Assembly (NCBI RefSeq): GCF_030499535.1
Contig: NZ_JASTLB010000001.1
Span: forward strand, 2,790,001-2,854,000
DNA: 64,000 nucleotides
DNA from: Streptomyces sp. TG1A-8
GTDB lineage: Bacteria > Actinomycetota > Actinomycetes > Streptomycetales > Streptomycetaceae
Reading direction: 5' to 3'
Below, one piece after another: positions 16,224 to 24,903 of the stretch. The stretch's first letter is position 1; every line of letters starts with the position of its first letter. Under the pieces are notes generated by a model. The model did not search any database, had not been told where the DNA came from, and worked only from the letters and a program-made list of their open reading frames with translations. A program made the translations under genes and the position numbers.

Positions 16224-17201
16224 GTGGTCAAGCTCTCCGTCATCGTGCCGTTCTACAACGTGCAGCAATACGCGCCCGACACGCTCACGAGCCTGCGGGC
16301 GAATGCGCGTGACGACTTCGAATTCATTCTCGTCGACGACTGTTCGCGCGACGGGACACCAGAGATCCTCGCGCGCGCGGAGCGCGAGCTGCCCGGCGCG
16401 GTGCTGGTCGGGCACGAGCGGAACGGAGGGCTGGCGACCGCCCGCAACACCGGTATCGACCGGGCGCGCGGCGAGTACCTGACCTTCCTGGACGGCGACG
16501 ACTGGCTCGCCCCCGGCTACTACCCGAAGCTGGTCGCCGCCATCGAGGAACTGGGCTGCGACTTCCTGCGCACCGACCACGTGCAGTGCACCGCACGGGC
16601 GCGCACCGTGCACCGGGTGCCGGTCGGCCGGCGCAACGTGGTCATGAACCCGCGGGAGGCGATCCTGCCCGCCGACCGGTCCACCTCGGTGGACTACGCC
16701 TTCGCCTGGGCGGGCGTCTACCACCGCCGGCTGGTGGACAGGGGCCTGCTGCACTTCACCGACGGGCTGCGCACGGCCGAGGACCGGCCGTGGATCTGGA
16801 AGCTGCACCGGGAGGCCGAGTCCTTCGCCGCGGTGAGCCTGCTGGGTGTGTTCTACCGGCGCGGGGTCGCCTCGTCGCTCACCCAGATCGGCGATGTCCG
16901 GCAGCTCGATTTCATCCGCGCCTTCGACCGGGTCATCGCGGAAACCGCCGCGGACCGGGAGGCGGACGTCCTGTTGCCCAAGGCCGTCCGCACGTACTGC
17001 GCCATCATTTCCCATCACCTGGGATCCATCGAAAGGTTCGAGCCCGCGGTGGCGAAGCAACTGAGATCACTGAGCGCCGCCGCCCTGCGGCGCATGCCCC
17101 AGCACGTGCTGGACGAGGCGCTGGACTCCATGGACCTGCAGCGCGCCACCAGGCTGCGCCGGCTGCGCCGCCGCCCCGCCCCGGCGGGGGCCGCCGCGTG
17201 A
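16224..17201 (+). CDS. Family 2 glycosyltransferase
   Basis: 325-residue GT-A enzyme: KLSVIVPFYNVQQYAPDTLTSL at the N-terminus, FEFILVDDCSRDGTPEILA, GGLATARNTGIDRARGEYLTFLDGDDWL with the DxD-type metal site at residues 90-93, and an acceptor-side block FTDGLRTAEDRPWIWKLH. It resembles bacterial enzymes that add sugars to teichoic-acid-like or capsular polymers. The C-terminus is Arg-rich, which may bring it to the membrane. The GTG at 16224 fits the conserved N-terminus. It starts a two-gene plus-strand operon that is divergent from the sugar-activation genes, and its stop overlaps the next start (GTGA). It is a candidate for adding the second sugar of a repeating unit. Confidence 0.85.
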   Translation: MVKLSVIVPFYNVQQYAPDTLTSLRANARDDFEFILVDDCSRDGTPEILARAERELPGAVLVGHERNGGLATARNTGIDRARGEYLTFLDGDDWLAPGYYPKLVAAIEELGCDFLRTDHVQCTARARTVHRVPVGRRNVVMNPREAILPADRSTSVDYAFAWAGVYHRRLVDRGLLHFTDGLRTAEDRPWIWKLHREAESFAAVSLLGVFYRRGVASSLTQIGDVRQLDFIRAFDRVIAETAADREADVLLPKAVRTYCAIISHHLGSIERFEPAVAKQLRSLSAAALRRMPQHVLDEALDSMDLQRATRLRRLRRRPAPAGAAA

Positions 17202-18532
17202 CCACCCAGATCTTCCAGGCGTCGACGCTGTACGGCATGGCCACGCTCGCCGCCGCCCTCGACTCCGGCTGCTTCCGCCCCGCCGACCGGCGCGTCCTGC
17301 TGGTCTGCAACAACGCGGCCACCCCCGAGACCACGCCCGGGCTAGAGGAGATGCCCGGCTTCGAGCAGCTGCGCGACCGTTTCGACGACGTCCTGTCGTA
17401 CAACGAGACGATCTTCCCCTTCCACCCCGGCGGCTGGGCGCCCCGGGTGGACGACATGCCCCTGTGGGAGCGGTACCTGCGGCACGAGTGGCGGCTCGCC
17501 GACGACGACGTGGAGCTGGCGGTCGAGTCGATCCAGGTCAACCCGTCGCTCGCGCTCGCCCAGATCTTCCACGGCGCCCCGGTCACCGTCTACGCCGACG
17601 GGCTGATGAGCTACGGCCCCACCCGCAACAAGATCGACCCGCTGGTGGGCACCCGGGTGGACCGGGTCCTCCACCTGGACCTGGTGCCGGGTCTGGAGCC
17701 CCTGCTGCTCACCGAGTTCGGCGTGCCGGCGCAGATCGTGCCGACGCCGGCCTTCACCAAGGTGCTGGCCCAGCTCCTCCCGGCCGGCGACGGCCTGCCG
17801 GAGGTCGAGGAGCCCGCGCTGCTGCTCGGCCAGTACCTCTCCGCGCTGGGCATCCTCTCCGCCGAGGAGGAGGAGGACCTGCACGTGGCGATGGTCAGGG
17901 GCGCCGTCGCCCTCGGCCACACGAAGGTGGTGTTCAAGCCGCATCCCACCGCCCCGGCCCGCTTCACCCGCCGCCTGGAGCAGGAGGCCGCGAAGCTCGG
18001 TGCCGAGGTGACCGTGCTCGACACGCCGGTCCTGGCCGAGGTGCTGTACCAGCGCACGCGTCCCGCACTGGTCGTCGGCTGCTTCTCCACCGCGCTGCTC
18101 ACCGCCTCCGCCCTGTACGGCCTGCCGGTGGCCCGGGTCGGCACCGAACTGCTGCTGGAGCGGCTGACCCCGTTCGAGAACAGCAACCGGATCCCGGTCA
18201 CCGTGGTCCACGCGCTGCTGCCGGACCTGGCCGACCGTGCCGCGGTGACCGGGCAGCGCCGGGGCACGGACGTGGCGGGGCTGGGGACGCTGGTGCGCGC
18301 GGTGGGCTTCGCGATGCAGCCGAAGATCCTGCCCCGGCTGCGCGGGGAGGCGGAGCGGTACCTGGCCGCGAACCCGGACGAGCGGACGCTGCGGTACTTC
18401 AAGAAGCGGCGGCTGACCGCGCTCGGCCTGCCGGGCGGCGTCCCCGGTGGCCTGATGTTCCTGCCGCGCAACTCCACGGCGCGCAGGGTCGTGCGACGCG
18501 CCAGGGCGCTGCGGAAGGCGGTGCGCCGCTGA
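17198..18532 (+). CDS. Alpha-2,8-polysialyltransferase-family protein
   Basis: 444-residue protein in the bacterial polysialyltransferase family. Recognisable parts: TTQIFQASTLYGMATLAAALDSG at the N-terminus, PVTVYADGLMSYGPTRNKI in the middle (family Asp-Gly acceptor motif region), KVVFKPHPTAPARF (the HP motif that binds the CMP moiety in characterised polysialyltransferases) and VVGCFSTALLTASALYGLPVARVG (the Ser-Thr motif). The tail is Arg-rich and amphipathic, suiting membrane association. Translationally coupled to the GT2 gene by a 4-base overlap. With a CMP-sugar synthetase nearby it is the best candidate for polymerising the nonulosonate; true polysialic acid is not implied. Confidence 0.82.
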   Translation: MTTQIFQASTLYGMATLAAALDSGCFRPADRRVLLVCNNAATPETTPGLEEMPGFEQLRDRFDDVLSYNETIFPFHPGGWAPRVDDMPLWERYLRHEWRLADDDVELAVESIQVNPSLALAQIFHGAPVTVYADGLMSYGPTRNKIDPLVGTRVDRVLHLDLVPGLEPLLLTEFGVPAQIVPTPAFTKVLAQLLPAGDGLPEVEEPALLLGQYLSALGILSAEEEEDLHVAMVRGAVALGHTKVVFKPHPTAPARFTRRLEQEAAKLGAEVTVLDTPVLAEVLYQRTRPALVVGCFSTALLTASALYGLPVARVGTELLLERLTPFENSNRIPVTVVHALLPDLADRAAVTGQRRGTDVAGLGTLVRAVGFAMQPKILPRLRGEAERYLAANPDERTLRYFKKRRLTALGLPGGVPGGLMFLPRNSTARRVVRRARALRKAVRR

Positions 18533-18768
18533 ACCACGGCGGCCGGGACGGGGCGGGGCCGGCCGCCCCCCGCCGGGGGCGGGGGAAGACTGCGGGAAAC
18601 CTGTCCGACAGCCCGGTGAACCCTTGGGGAGCGCTGGACGAAGGGCGCTTCCCTCGAAGCAGAAGTCCCCGGGGCGACACCTAGGCTGCCGGTGGACGCC
18701 TCCCCGCCGGCCCGGGCGGCCGGGAGCGCGCACGGCAGAACCCGCGGCGTACTGCGAGGGGTACCAGC

Positions 18769-19923
18769 GTGACCGAGACGGTCGTGAGCACGACGAAGCC
18801 GCAGTCCGCCACGACTGCGTCCGCGCGGGGGCCAGGCGTCCCCGCCCCGCCCCCGCCGGCCGCCCGCGGGGGCGGCAGGCTCCGGGCCCTGGACGGACTG
18901 CGGCTGGTCGCCGCGCTGATGGTGGCGCTCTACCACTACGGCGGCCGCGGCGGTCCCGTCAGCGAGGCCTGGGGCACCTCGCCGCAGCAGCAGTTCCCCA
19001 CGCTGCACACGCCGTTCGCCTACGGCTGCCTGGGCGTGCAGATCTTCTTCGTCATCAGCGGCTTCGTCATCTGCATGAGCGGCTGGGGCCGTTCGCTGCG
19101 CTCCTTCTTCGCTTCCCGCGTCTCCCGCCTGATGCCCGCCTACTGGGCGGCCGTCCTCCTCGTCGCCGCGGTGTTCGCGCTGCCGGTGGTCGCCTACGAG
19201 ACGGTCCCGCCGAGCGACGCGCTGGTGAACCTGACGCTGCTCCAGCAGCCGCTGGGCGTGGACCGGGTGCTGGGCGTGGACTGGACCCTGTGGGCGGAGA
19301 TCCGCTTCTACGCGCTGTTCGCCCTCGTCGTGGTCCTGCCGGGCGCGAACCGGCGCAGGGTGATCATGTTCTGCGCGTGCTGGACGCTGGGGGCGGCGAT
19401 CGCGCAGGGGGTACGGGAACCGCTGCTGGACCTCGTGCTGATGCCGCAGTACGCGCCGTTCTTCATCGGCGGGATGGGTCTTTACCTGGTCCACCGGGAC
19501 CGCGGGGACGCCCACGCGTGGGGCATCGTCGGCGTCGGTTTCCTGGTCGGCCAGCACTACGCCGTGCGCAGCCTGTGGAACGCCTCCGACCCGCACGCCT
19601 TCGCCCACCGCACGTCCTGGGGCGTCGTCCTCGTCGTCGCCCTCGGCTTCCTCGCGGTGGCCGCGGTCGCGCTCGGCCGGCTGGACTGGGCGAACTGGCG
19701 CTGGCTGACGGTGGCCGGGGCGCTGACGTACCCGTTCTACCTCGTCCACGAGCACCTGGGCTGGGTGGTGATCCGCGCCCTGCACCGGGGCGCGCACCTC
19801 CCGTCGGCGGCGGCCTTCGCCCTGACGCTCGCCCTGATGCTGACGCTGGCCTGGCTGCTGCACCGCTTCGTCGAGCGGCCGCTGACGCCGCGGCTGCGCG
19901 GGGCGCTGAGCAGGGTGCGCTGA
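18769..19923 (+). CDS. Acyltransferase 3 family membrane protein (OafA/YrhL-like)
   Basis: 384-residue integral membrane O-acyltransferase with about ten helices. The family start is clear: RLRALDGLRLVAALMVALYHYGGRG with the conserved His, then GCLGVQIFFVISGFVICMS, SFFASRVSRLMPAYWAAV and a C-terminal TYPFYLVHEHLGWV block. Such enzymes acetylate or acylate surface glycans. The N-terminal 45 residues are a disordered Pro/Ala-rich lead. The GTG at 18769 follows AGGGG by about 8 bases. It lies 236 bases after the polysialyltransferase-like gene on the same strand, so modification of the wall polymer made by that cluster is plausible but unproven. The gap holds G/C-rich hairpins near 18560-18590 and nothing else evident. 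Confidence 0.87.
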   Translation: MTETVVSTTKPQSATTASARGPGVPAPPPPAARGGGRLRALDGLRLVAALMVALYHYGGRGGPVSEAWGTSPQQQFPTLHTPFAYGCLGVQIFFVISGFVICMSGWGRSLRSFFASRVSRLMPAYWAAVLLVAAVFALPVVAYETVPPSDALVNLTLLQQPLGVDRVLGVDWTLWAEIRFYALFALVVVLPGANRRRVIMFCACWTLGAAIAQGVREPLLDLVLMPQYAPFFIGGMGLYLVHRDRGDAHAWGIVGVGFLVGQHYAVRSLWNASDPHAFAHRTSWGVVLVVALGFLAVAAVALGRLDWANWRWLTVAGALTYPFYLVHEHLGWVVIRALHRGAHLPSAAAFALTLALMLTLAWLLHRFVERPLTPRLRGALSRVR

Positions 19924-19984
19924 CGTCCGCCCGCCCCCGCGCCGGGCGGGCGCCCCCGTCCGGACCGGCGGTGCGGGCCCGGTC

Positions 19985-20635
19985 TCAGCCCAGTCCGTAC
20001 CGCGCCCCCACCCCCGCGACCACCAGGGCCAGCCCCTCCTCGAACTGGGCGTCGTAGCCGTCGAAGAGCAGGTGGCCGGCGGCTGCCGCGAGGGGGAAGC
20101 CCGCCATGCGGTGGGCGCGTTCCTCCACGTCGAAGCCCTCCCGGCGCTCGCCCGGCAGGGGGCGCACGCCCTGTTCCTCGGTGACGAAGCCGACGGTGTA
20201 CGCGGTCGCGGTCCGGCCCGCGTGCACCGCCTGCGCGAGGGTGAGGCCGGCGCCCGTCAGGACGCGCAGGTCCGCCTCCATGTGGCGGGCGTGGTCCAGG
20301 CCCGTGAAGCGTGAGCCGCTGAAGACCTTGGCGCCGTCGCGGTAGCCCAGCAGGGCGGTCCGCAGCCCCCGGTTGACCTTGAGCAGCCGCTCCCGCCAGG
20401 TGTCGGCGGGGTCGAGCGAGGTGCCGGCGACCATCCGCCGGTACATCTCGGTCGCCATCTCGTCCAGCAGCGCCTGCTTGTCCTTGAAGTGCCAGTACAG
20501 CGCCGGCGCCTTGACGTCCAGCTCCCCGGCGATGGCCCGCAGGGTCAGGCCGTCCAGGCCGGTCTCGTTCAGCAGCCGCAGCGCCGTCTCCGCGACCCGC
20601 CCGCGGTCCAGGGGCGCCCTTCGTTCCGTGCTCAC
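19985..20635 (-). CDS. TetR-family regulator with TetR-type C-terminal domain
   Basis: 216-residue repressor. The N-terminal helix-turn-helix is RVAETALRLLNETGLDGLTLRAIAGELDVKAPALYWHFKDKQALLDEMA, the layout of true TetR (tetracycline-type) regulators, and the rest fits the TetR_C ligand domain. Divergent from the FAD monooxygenase at 20707 with 71 bases between. Two copies of CTTAAC-N3-GTTAAG lie in that gap, one only 9 bases upstream of this GTG, so autorepression plus repression of the monooxygenase is the likely circuit, relieved by an aromatic or polyketide ligand. GTG 20635 is the start of the conserved N-terminus. Confidence 0.93.
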   Translation of the reverse strand: MSTERRAPLDRGRVAETALRLLNETGLDGLTLRAIAGELDVKAPALYWHFKDKQALLDEMATEMYRRMVAGTSLDPADTWRERLLKVNRGLRTALLGYRDGAKVFSGSRFTGLDHARHMEADLRVLTGAGLTLAQAVHAGRTATAYTVGFVTEEQGVRPLPGERREGFDVEERAHRMAGFPLAAAAGHLLFDGYDAQFEEGLALVVAGVGARYGLG

Positions 20636-20644
20636 GCTTGACAG

Positions 20645-20659
20645 CTTAACAACGTTAAG
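20645..20659. promoter_or_regulatory. TetR operator copy 1
   Basis: CTTAAC-AAC-GTTAAG, a 15-bp inverted repeat with 6-bp arms and 3-base centre, 9 bases from the tetR start codon. Same arms as copy 2; centres are 37 bp apart. Confidence 0.8.
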
Positions 20660-20681
20660 GGCAACCTCTCGGACAGCGGTA

Positions 20682-20696
20682 CTTAACGTCGTTAAG
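20682..20696. promoter_or_regulatory. TetR operator copy 2
   Basis: CTTAAC-GTC-GTTAAG, identical arms to copy 1, ending 10 bases before the monooxygenase ATG and abutting its AGGGGA ribosome-binding site. A repressor bound here would block both initiation of transcription and the ribosome-binding region. Confidence 0.8.
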
Positions 20697-20706
20697 GGGA
20701 ATTGCG

Positions 20707-22170
20707 ATGGATGTCCAGACTGATGTCCTCGTCGTGGGCGCCGGCCCGACCGGTCTCACCCTCGGCGTCGACCTCGCGCGGCGCGGGGTGGACGCGCTCC
20801 TCGTGGAGCGGGCCGACGCCCTGTTCCCCGGATCGCGCGGCAAGGGGATCCAGCCGCGCACCCAGGAGGTCTTCGACGACCTCGGCGTCCTCGGCGCGAT
20901 CCGCGCGGCCGGCGGCCCCTACCCGGTGCGGATGGTCTGGGAGGACGGCGAGCGGGTCGGCGAGCAGCCGATGTTCGAGCCGGTGGAGGCGGACGGGGGC
21001 GCGCCGTACACCGAGCCGTGGATGGTCGCGCAGTGGCGCACCCAGGAGGTGCTGCACGCGCGGCTGACGGAGCTGGGCGGCCGGGTCGCCTTCGGGCGCG
21101 GGCTGACGGACCTGGAGCAGGACGCCGGAGGAGTGACCGCGCGGTTCGCCGACGGTTCGGCCGTCCGGGCGCGGTACGCGGTCGCGGCCGACGGCGGCCG
21201 TTCGGCGGTCCGGCGCGCGGTGGGCGTGGGGATGACCGGCGAGGCGGTCGACCCGGCGCCGTTCCTCGTGGCGGACCTGCGGCTGCGCGGGCTCGACCGG
21301 GAGCACTGGCACGCCTTCCCCGCGGCCGGCGGCACCGGCGCCATGCTGTGCCCGCTCGCCGGCACGGACGACTTCCAGCTGACGGCACGGCTCCCGGAGG
21401 GCACCGGGCCCGAGCCGACCCTCCAGGGCGTCCGCGAGGTGGTCGCCGCGTACACGCACCTCGCCCCCGAGGACGTCACGGAGGTGCGCTGGGCCTCCGG
21501 CTTCCGGCCCCGGGCGGCGCTGGCCGACCGGTTCCGGGCGGGCCGCGTCCTGCTCGCGGGCGACGCCGCGCACGTCCACTCGCCGGCCGGTGGGCAGGGC
21601 CTGAACACCAGCGTCCAGGACGCCTACAACCTGGGCTGGAAGCTGGGCGCGGTCCTGCTCGGCGGGGCGCCCGACGCCCTGCTCGACACCTACGGGGAGG
21701 AGCGGCGCGCCAACGCCGCGGCCGTGCTGGACCTGTCGACGGGCGTGCACCGCGGGGAGGTGCGGCGCGGGCGGGCGACGGCGCAGCTCGGACTGGGGTA
21801 CCGGGAGTCGTCCCTGAGCCGGGAGCGGCGCACCACGCCGTCGGGGGTCCGGGCGGGCGACCGCGCCCCGGACGGCAGGGTGGACGGCGTCCGGCTCTTC
21901 GACGCGTTCCGGGGACCGCACTGGACGCTGCTGGGCGCGGCGCTCCCCCTTCCCGGGGTCCCGGAGGTCCCCGGGGTCCCGGGGGTCCCGGGGGTCCGGG
22001 CGCTGCCGGCCGCCCCGGAGTCGTACGGCCCCGGCGTGTTCCTGGTCCGCCCGGACGGCTACGTCGGCTGGGCGGGCGACACGGCCGCGGGACTGGGGGC
22101 GTACCTGCGCCGGGTGGGCGTCCGGGGGGCCGCGGACGGCGTCCCGGCCGCGGCCCCCGGGGCGGAGTGA
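20707..22170 (+). CDS. FAD-dependent aromatic monooxygenase (PheA/TfdB class)
   Basis: 487-residue class A flavoprotein hydroxylase. Dinucleotide fold at the N-terminus (DVLVVGAGPTGLTLGVDLARRGVDALLVER), the middle DG motif (YAVAADGGRSAVRRAVG) and the second FAD motif (RVLLAGDAAHVHSPAGGQGLNTSVQDAYNLGWKL). The C-terminal thioredoxin-like region carries a low-complexity run of Val-Pro-Gly repeats (DNA 21951-22000). Homologues hydroxylate polyketides, phenols or antibiotics such as rifampicin and tetracycline. Divergent TetR gene and flanking operators suggest inducible detoxification. ATG 20707 has AGGGGA 6 bases upstream. The physiological substrate cannot be predicted. Confidence 0.9.
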   Translation: MDVQTDVLVVGAGPTGLTLGVDLARRGVDALLVERADALFPGSRGKGIQPRTQEVFDDLGVLGAIRAAGGPYPVRMVWEDGERVGEQPMFEPVEADGGAPYTEPWMVAQWRTQEVLHARLTELGGRVAFGRGLTDLEQDAGGVTARFADGSAVRARYAVAADGGRSAVRRAVGVGMTGEAVDPAPFLVADLRLRGLDREHWHAFPAAGGTGAMLCPLAGTDDFQLTARLPEGTGPEPTLQGVREVVAAYTHLAPEDVTEVRWASGFRPRAALADRFRAGRVLLAGDAAHVHSPAGGQGLNTSVQDAYNLGWKLGAVLLGGAPDALLDTYGEERRANAAAVLDLSTGVHRGEVRRGRATAQLGLGYRESSLSRERRTTPSGVRAGDRAPDGRVDGVRLFDAFRGPHWTLLGAALPLPGVPEVPGVPGVPGVRALPAAPESYGPGVFLVRPDGYVGWAGDTAAGLGAYLRRVGVRGAADGVPAAAPGAE

Positions 22171-22179
22171 GCGACCGGC

Positions 22180-23760
22180 TCAGTGCGCGTCGCCCGGCAC
22201 GAAGGTGCCCCACACCTCCCGCAGCGCGTCGCAGACCTCGCCCACCGTCGCCCGGGCGCGCAGGGCCTCCTTCATGGGGTACAGGACGTTGTCCCCGCCC
22301 TGCGCGGCCCTCCTGAGCGCGTCCAGCGCCGAGCCCACCGCCCCCCGGTCACGGCCGGCCCGCAGCGCCGCCAGCCGTCCGGTCTGACGGGCCTCGACGG
22401 CCGGGTCCACCCGCAGGGGCCGGTACGGCTCCTCCTCGTCCAGCCGGAAGCGGTTGACACCCACCACCACCCGCTCGCCGGAGTCCGTCTCCCGGGCGAT
22501 GCGGTAGGCGTTGCGCTCGATCTCGGTCCTCTGCAGGCCCCGCTCGATCGCCGCGACCGCACCGCCCAGGTCCTCGACCCGGCGCATGAGGTCCAGCGCG
22601 GCCTCCTCCACGTCGTCGGTCAACCGCTCCACCGCGTAGGAGCCCGCGAAGGGGTCCACCGTCGCCGGCACGTCCGTCTCGTGCGCGAGGACCTGCTGCG
22701 TGCGCAGCGCCAGCCGGACGCTCCTGTCCGTCGGCAGGGCGAGCGCCTCGTCGAAGGAGTTGGTGTGCAGGGACTGGGTGCCGCCGAGGACCGCGGCGAG
22801 GGCCTGGACGGTGACGCGGACCAGGTTCACCTCCGGCTGCTGGGCCGTCAGCTGGACGCCCGCCGTCTGGGTGTGGAAGCGCAGCATGCGGGACCTGGGG
22901 TCGCGCGCGCCGAACTCCTCCTTCATGACCCGTGCCCAGATCCGGCGGGCCGCGCGGAACTTGGCGACCTCCTCCAGCAGGGTCGTGCGGGCCGCGAAGA
23001 AGAAGGACAGGCGGGGTGCGAAGTCGTCCACGTCCATGCCCGCCGCCACCGCCGTGCGGACGTAGGCGATGCCGTCGGCGAGCGTGAAGGCGACCTCCTG
23101 CGCCGGGGACGCGCCCGCCTCCGCCATGTGGTAGCCGGAGATCGAGATCGTGTTCCACTTCGGGATCTCGGCCCTGCAGTACCGGAGGACGTCGGCGGTC
23201 AGGCGCAGCGAGGGCCGGGGCGGGAAGATGTAGGTCCCCCGCGCGATGTACTCCTTCAGGACGTCGTTCTGGACCGTGCCGGTGAGCCGGTCGGCGCTCA
23301 CCCCCTGCTCCTCCGCCACCAACTGGTACAGCAGCAGCAGGAGGGCCGCCGGGGCGTTGATCGTCATCGAGGTGGAGACCCGGTCCAGCGGGATGCCGTC
23401 GAACAGCGCCCGCACGTCCTCGACCGAGTCGACCGCCACGCCCACCCTGCCGACCTCGCCGCGCGCGAGGGGCGCGTCGGAGTCGTGGCCCATCTGGGTG
23501 GGCAGGTCGAAGGCGACGGACAGACCGGTGGTGCCGTGGGCGATCAGCTGCCGGTAGCGGGCGTTGGACTCGGCCGCCGTGCCGAACCCTGCGTACTGGC
23601 GCACGGTCCAGGGGCGGCCGGTGTACATCGTCGGGTGGATCCCGCGGGTGTACGGGTAGGCGCCCGGTTCGCCCAGCTTCCCCGCCGGGTCCCAGCCGGT
23701 CAGGTCCTCCGGTCCGTAGACCGGCTCGATCGGCCGCCCCGACTCCGACTCACGCGCCAT
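22180..23760 (-). CDS. Acyl-CoA mutase large subunit (methylmalonyl-CoA mutase family)
   Basis: 526-residue (beta/alpha)8 substrate-binding subunit of a coenzyme B12-dependent acyl-CoA mutase. It has [79 protein letters not shown] and [19 protein letters not shown]. No C-terminal B12-binding DxHxxG domain is present, so a separate small subunit must be encoded elsewhere. The residues that separate methylmalonyl-CoA (Tyr and Arg) from isobutyryl-CoA mutases (Phe and Gln) read Tyr (RQYAGF) and Arg (YIARGTYI) here, closer to methylmalonyl-type. Only 9 bases separate its stop from the convergent monooxygenase stop. Confidence 0.9.
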   Translation of the reverse strand: MARESESGRPIEPVYGPEDLTGWDPAGKLGEPGAYPYTRGIHPTMYTGRPWTVRQYAGFGTAAESNARYRQLIAHGTTGLSVAFDLPTQMGHDSDAPLARGEVGRVGVAVDSVEDVRALFDGIPLDRVSTSMTINAPAALLLLLYQLVAEEQGVSADRLTGTVQNDVLKEYIARGTYIFPPRPSLRLTADVLRYCRAEIPKWNTISISGYHMAEAGASPAQEVAFTLADGIAYVRTAVAAGMDVDDFAPRLSFFFAARTTLLEEVAKFRAARRIWARVMKEEFGARDPRSRMLRFHTQTAGVQLTAQQPEVNLVRVTVQALAAVLGGTQSLHTNSFDEALALPTDRSVRLALRTQQVLAHETDVPATVDPFAGSYAVERLTDDVEEAALDLMRRVEDLGGAVAAIERGLQRTEIERNAYRIARETDSGERVVVGVNRFRLDEEEPYRPLRVDPAVEARQTGRLAALRAGRDRGAVGSALDALRRAAQGGDNVLYPMKEALRARATVGEVCDALREVWGTFVPGDAH

Positions 23761-23838
23761 GGCCGCCTCCGCAGGACGTTCGCTCCCCCCACCATGCCCC
23801 GTAGTTCGGCGGCGGTCACGCGGGGAAGCATCCCCGGC

Positions 23839-24660
23839 ATGAGGATCCCGGGGAGACCTGCCGCCCTGCTCGCCTGCGCCGCCGTCCTCGCCGCGCTCTG
23901 CGGCTGCACCGTGCGGCCCCCGGGCGCGGACGGCACGGGCCGCTCCCCGGTGCGCGCCGGACCGCCGTCGGGCCGCGGCCCCGGGCCGGCCCGTACGGCC
24001 GGGGTCCCGGCCGCCCCCGCGCCCGCGCCCCCCGTGCTGTGGTCGCGCGGGGACAGCGGCGCGGGCGTCCGCGAACTGCAGGCGCGGCTCCGCCAGGTGG
24101 CCTGGCTGTTCGACGGGCCGACGGGGAGCTACGACGACCTGACCGAGCGGGCCGTCAGGGGGTTCCAGGCCAAGCGCGGGCTGCCGCCGACCGGCGAGCT
24201 GGACACCGTCACCTGGCGGCGGCTGCTGGGGATGACGCGCCGGCCGGGGAAGTGGGAGCTGTACCTGATGGGCGGCCAGCCGGCCGCCGCGCCCGATCCG
24301 CGCTGCCTGACCGGACGGGCGCTGTGCATCAGCAAGACCAGCCGGACGCTGCGCTGGATGGTCGACGGGCGGACGGTGTCGACGATGTCCGTCCGCTTCG
24401 GCACCCAGTACACCCCGACCCGCGAGGGTGTGTTCCGCATCTACTGGAAGTCACGACACCACGTGTCGACGCTCTACGACTCCCCGATGCCGTACGCGAT
24501 GTTCTTCAGCGGCGGCGAGGCGGTGCACTACTCGTACGACTTCGCCGCCCGCGGCTACGCCGGCGGCTCGCACGGATGCGTGAACGTACGGGACGAGGCG
24601 GCGATCGCCCGGCTCTTCGCGCAGGTGAGGATCGGCGACAAGGTCGTCGTCTCCTGGTGA
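23839..24660 (+). CDS. L,D-transpeptidase lipoprotein with peptidoglycan-binding domain
   Basis: 273-residue cell-wall enzyme that forms 3-3 cross-links or attaches proteins to peptidoglycan. The signal segment [18 protein letters not shown] ends in a plausible lipobox (LCGC). A Pro-rich linker leads to a PG_binding_1 repeat ([19 protein letters not shown] ... [22 protein letters not shown]). The YkuD catalytic domain follows, with HYSYDF and the essential [12 protein letters not shown] (Cys nucleophile, His). The ATG at 23839 is used; an ATG at 23793 would add 15 residues. Divergent from the mutase gene, 78 bases away. The 243 bases after it show no gene. Confidence 0.92.
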   Translation: MRIPGRPAALLACAAVLAALCGCTVRPPGADGTGRSPVRAGPPSGRGPGPARTAGVPAAPAPAPPVLWSRGDSGAGVRELQARLRQVAWLFDGPTGSYDDLTERAVRGFQAKRGLPPTGELDTVTWRRLLGMTRRPGKWELYLMGGQPAAAPDPRCLTGRALCISKTSRTLRWMVDGRTVSTMSVRFGTQYTPTREGVFRIYWKSRHHVSTLYDSPMPYAMFFSGGEAVHYSYDFAARGYAGGSHGCVNVRDEAAIARLFAQVRIGDKVVVSW

Positions 24661-24903
24661 GGAGTGGGGCGCGGGCGGGACCGGGGGAACGTGTCCCGCC
24701 CGCGCCGGGTGCACGAGCCGTAGGTACGGGGGGAACCCCGGCTCAGTGCGACGGCCGATGACCAGTCGGCTCACTCGGTACTGCGTCAGTGGGCGCGGAA
24801 ACGTCACACCTGACCGGTAGAAAAATCTACGGACCCGCAAAAGCCCAGGTGGGAGCAGCGGGATCGCACGGCGCGGAGCAACCGTGCGGGTCAGCCGCAC
24901 GGA

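Noticed and set aside
11268..18532. True polysialic acid capsule locus
   Set aside because: No UDP-GlcNAc 2-epimerase (NeuC), acetyltransferase NeuD or capsule export genes are present in the window; a Kdn-type wall polymer fits better.
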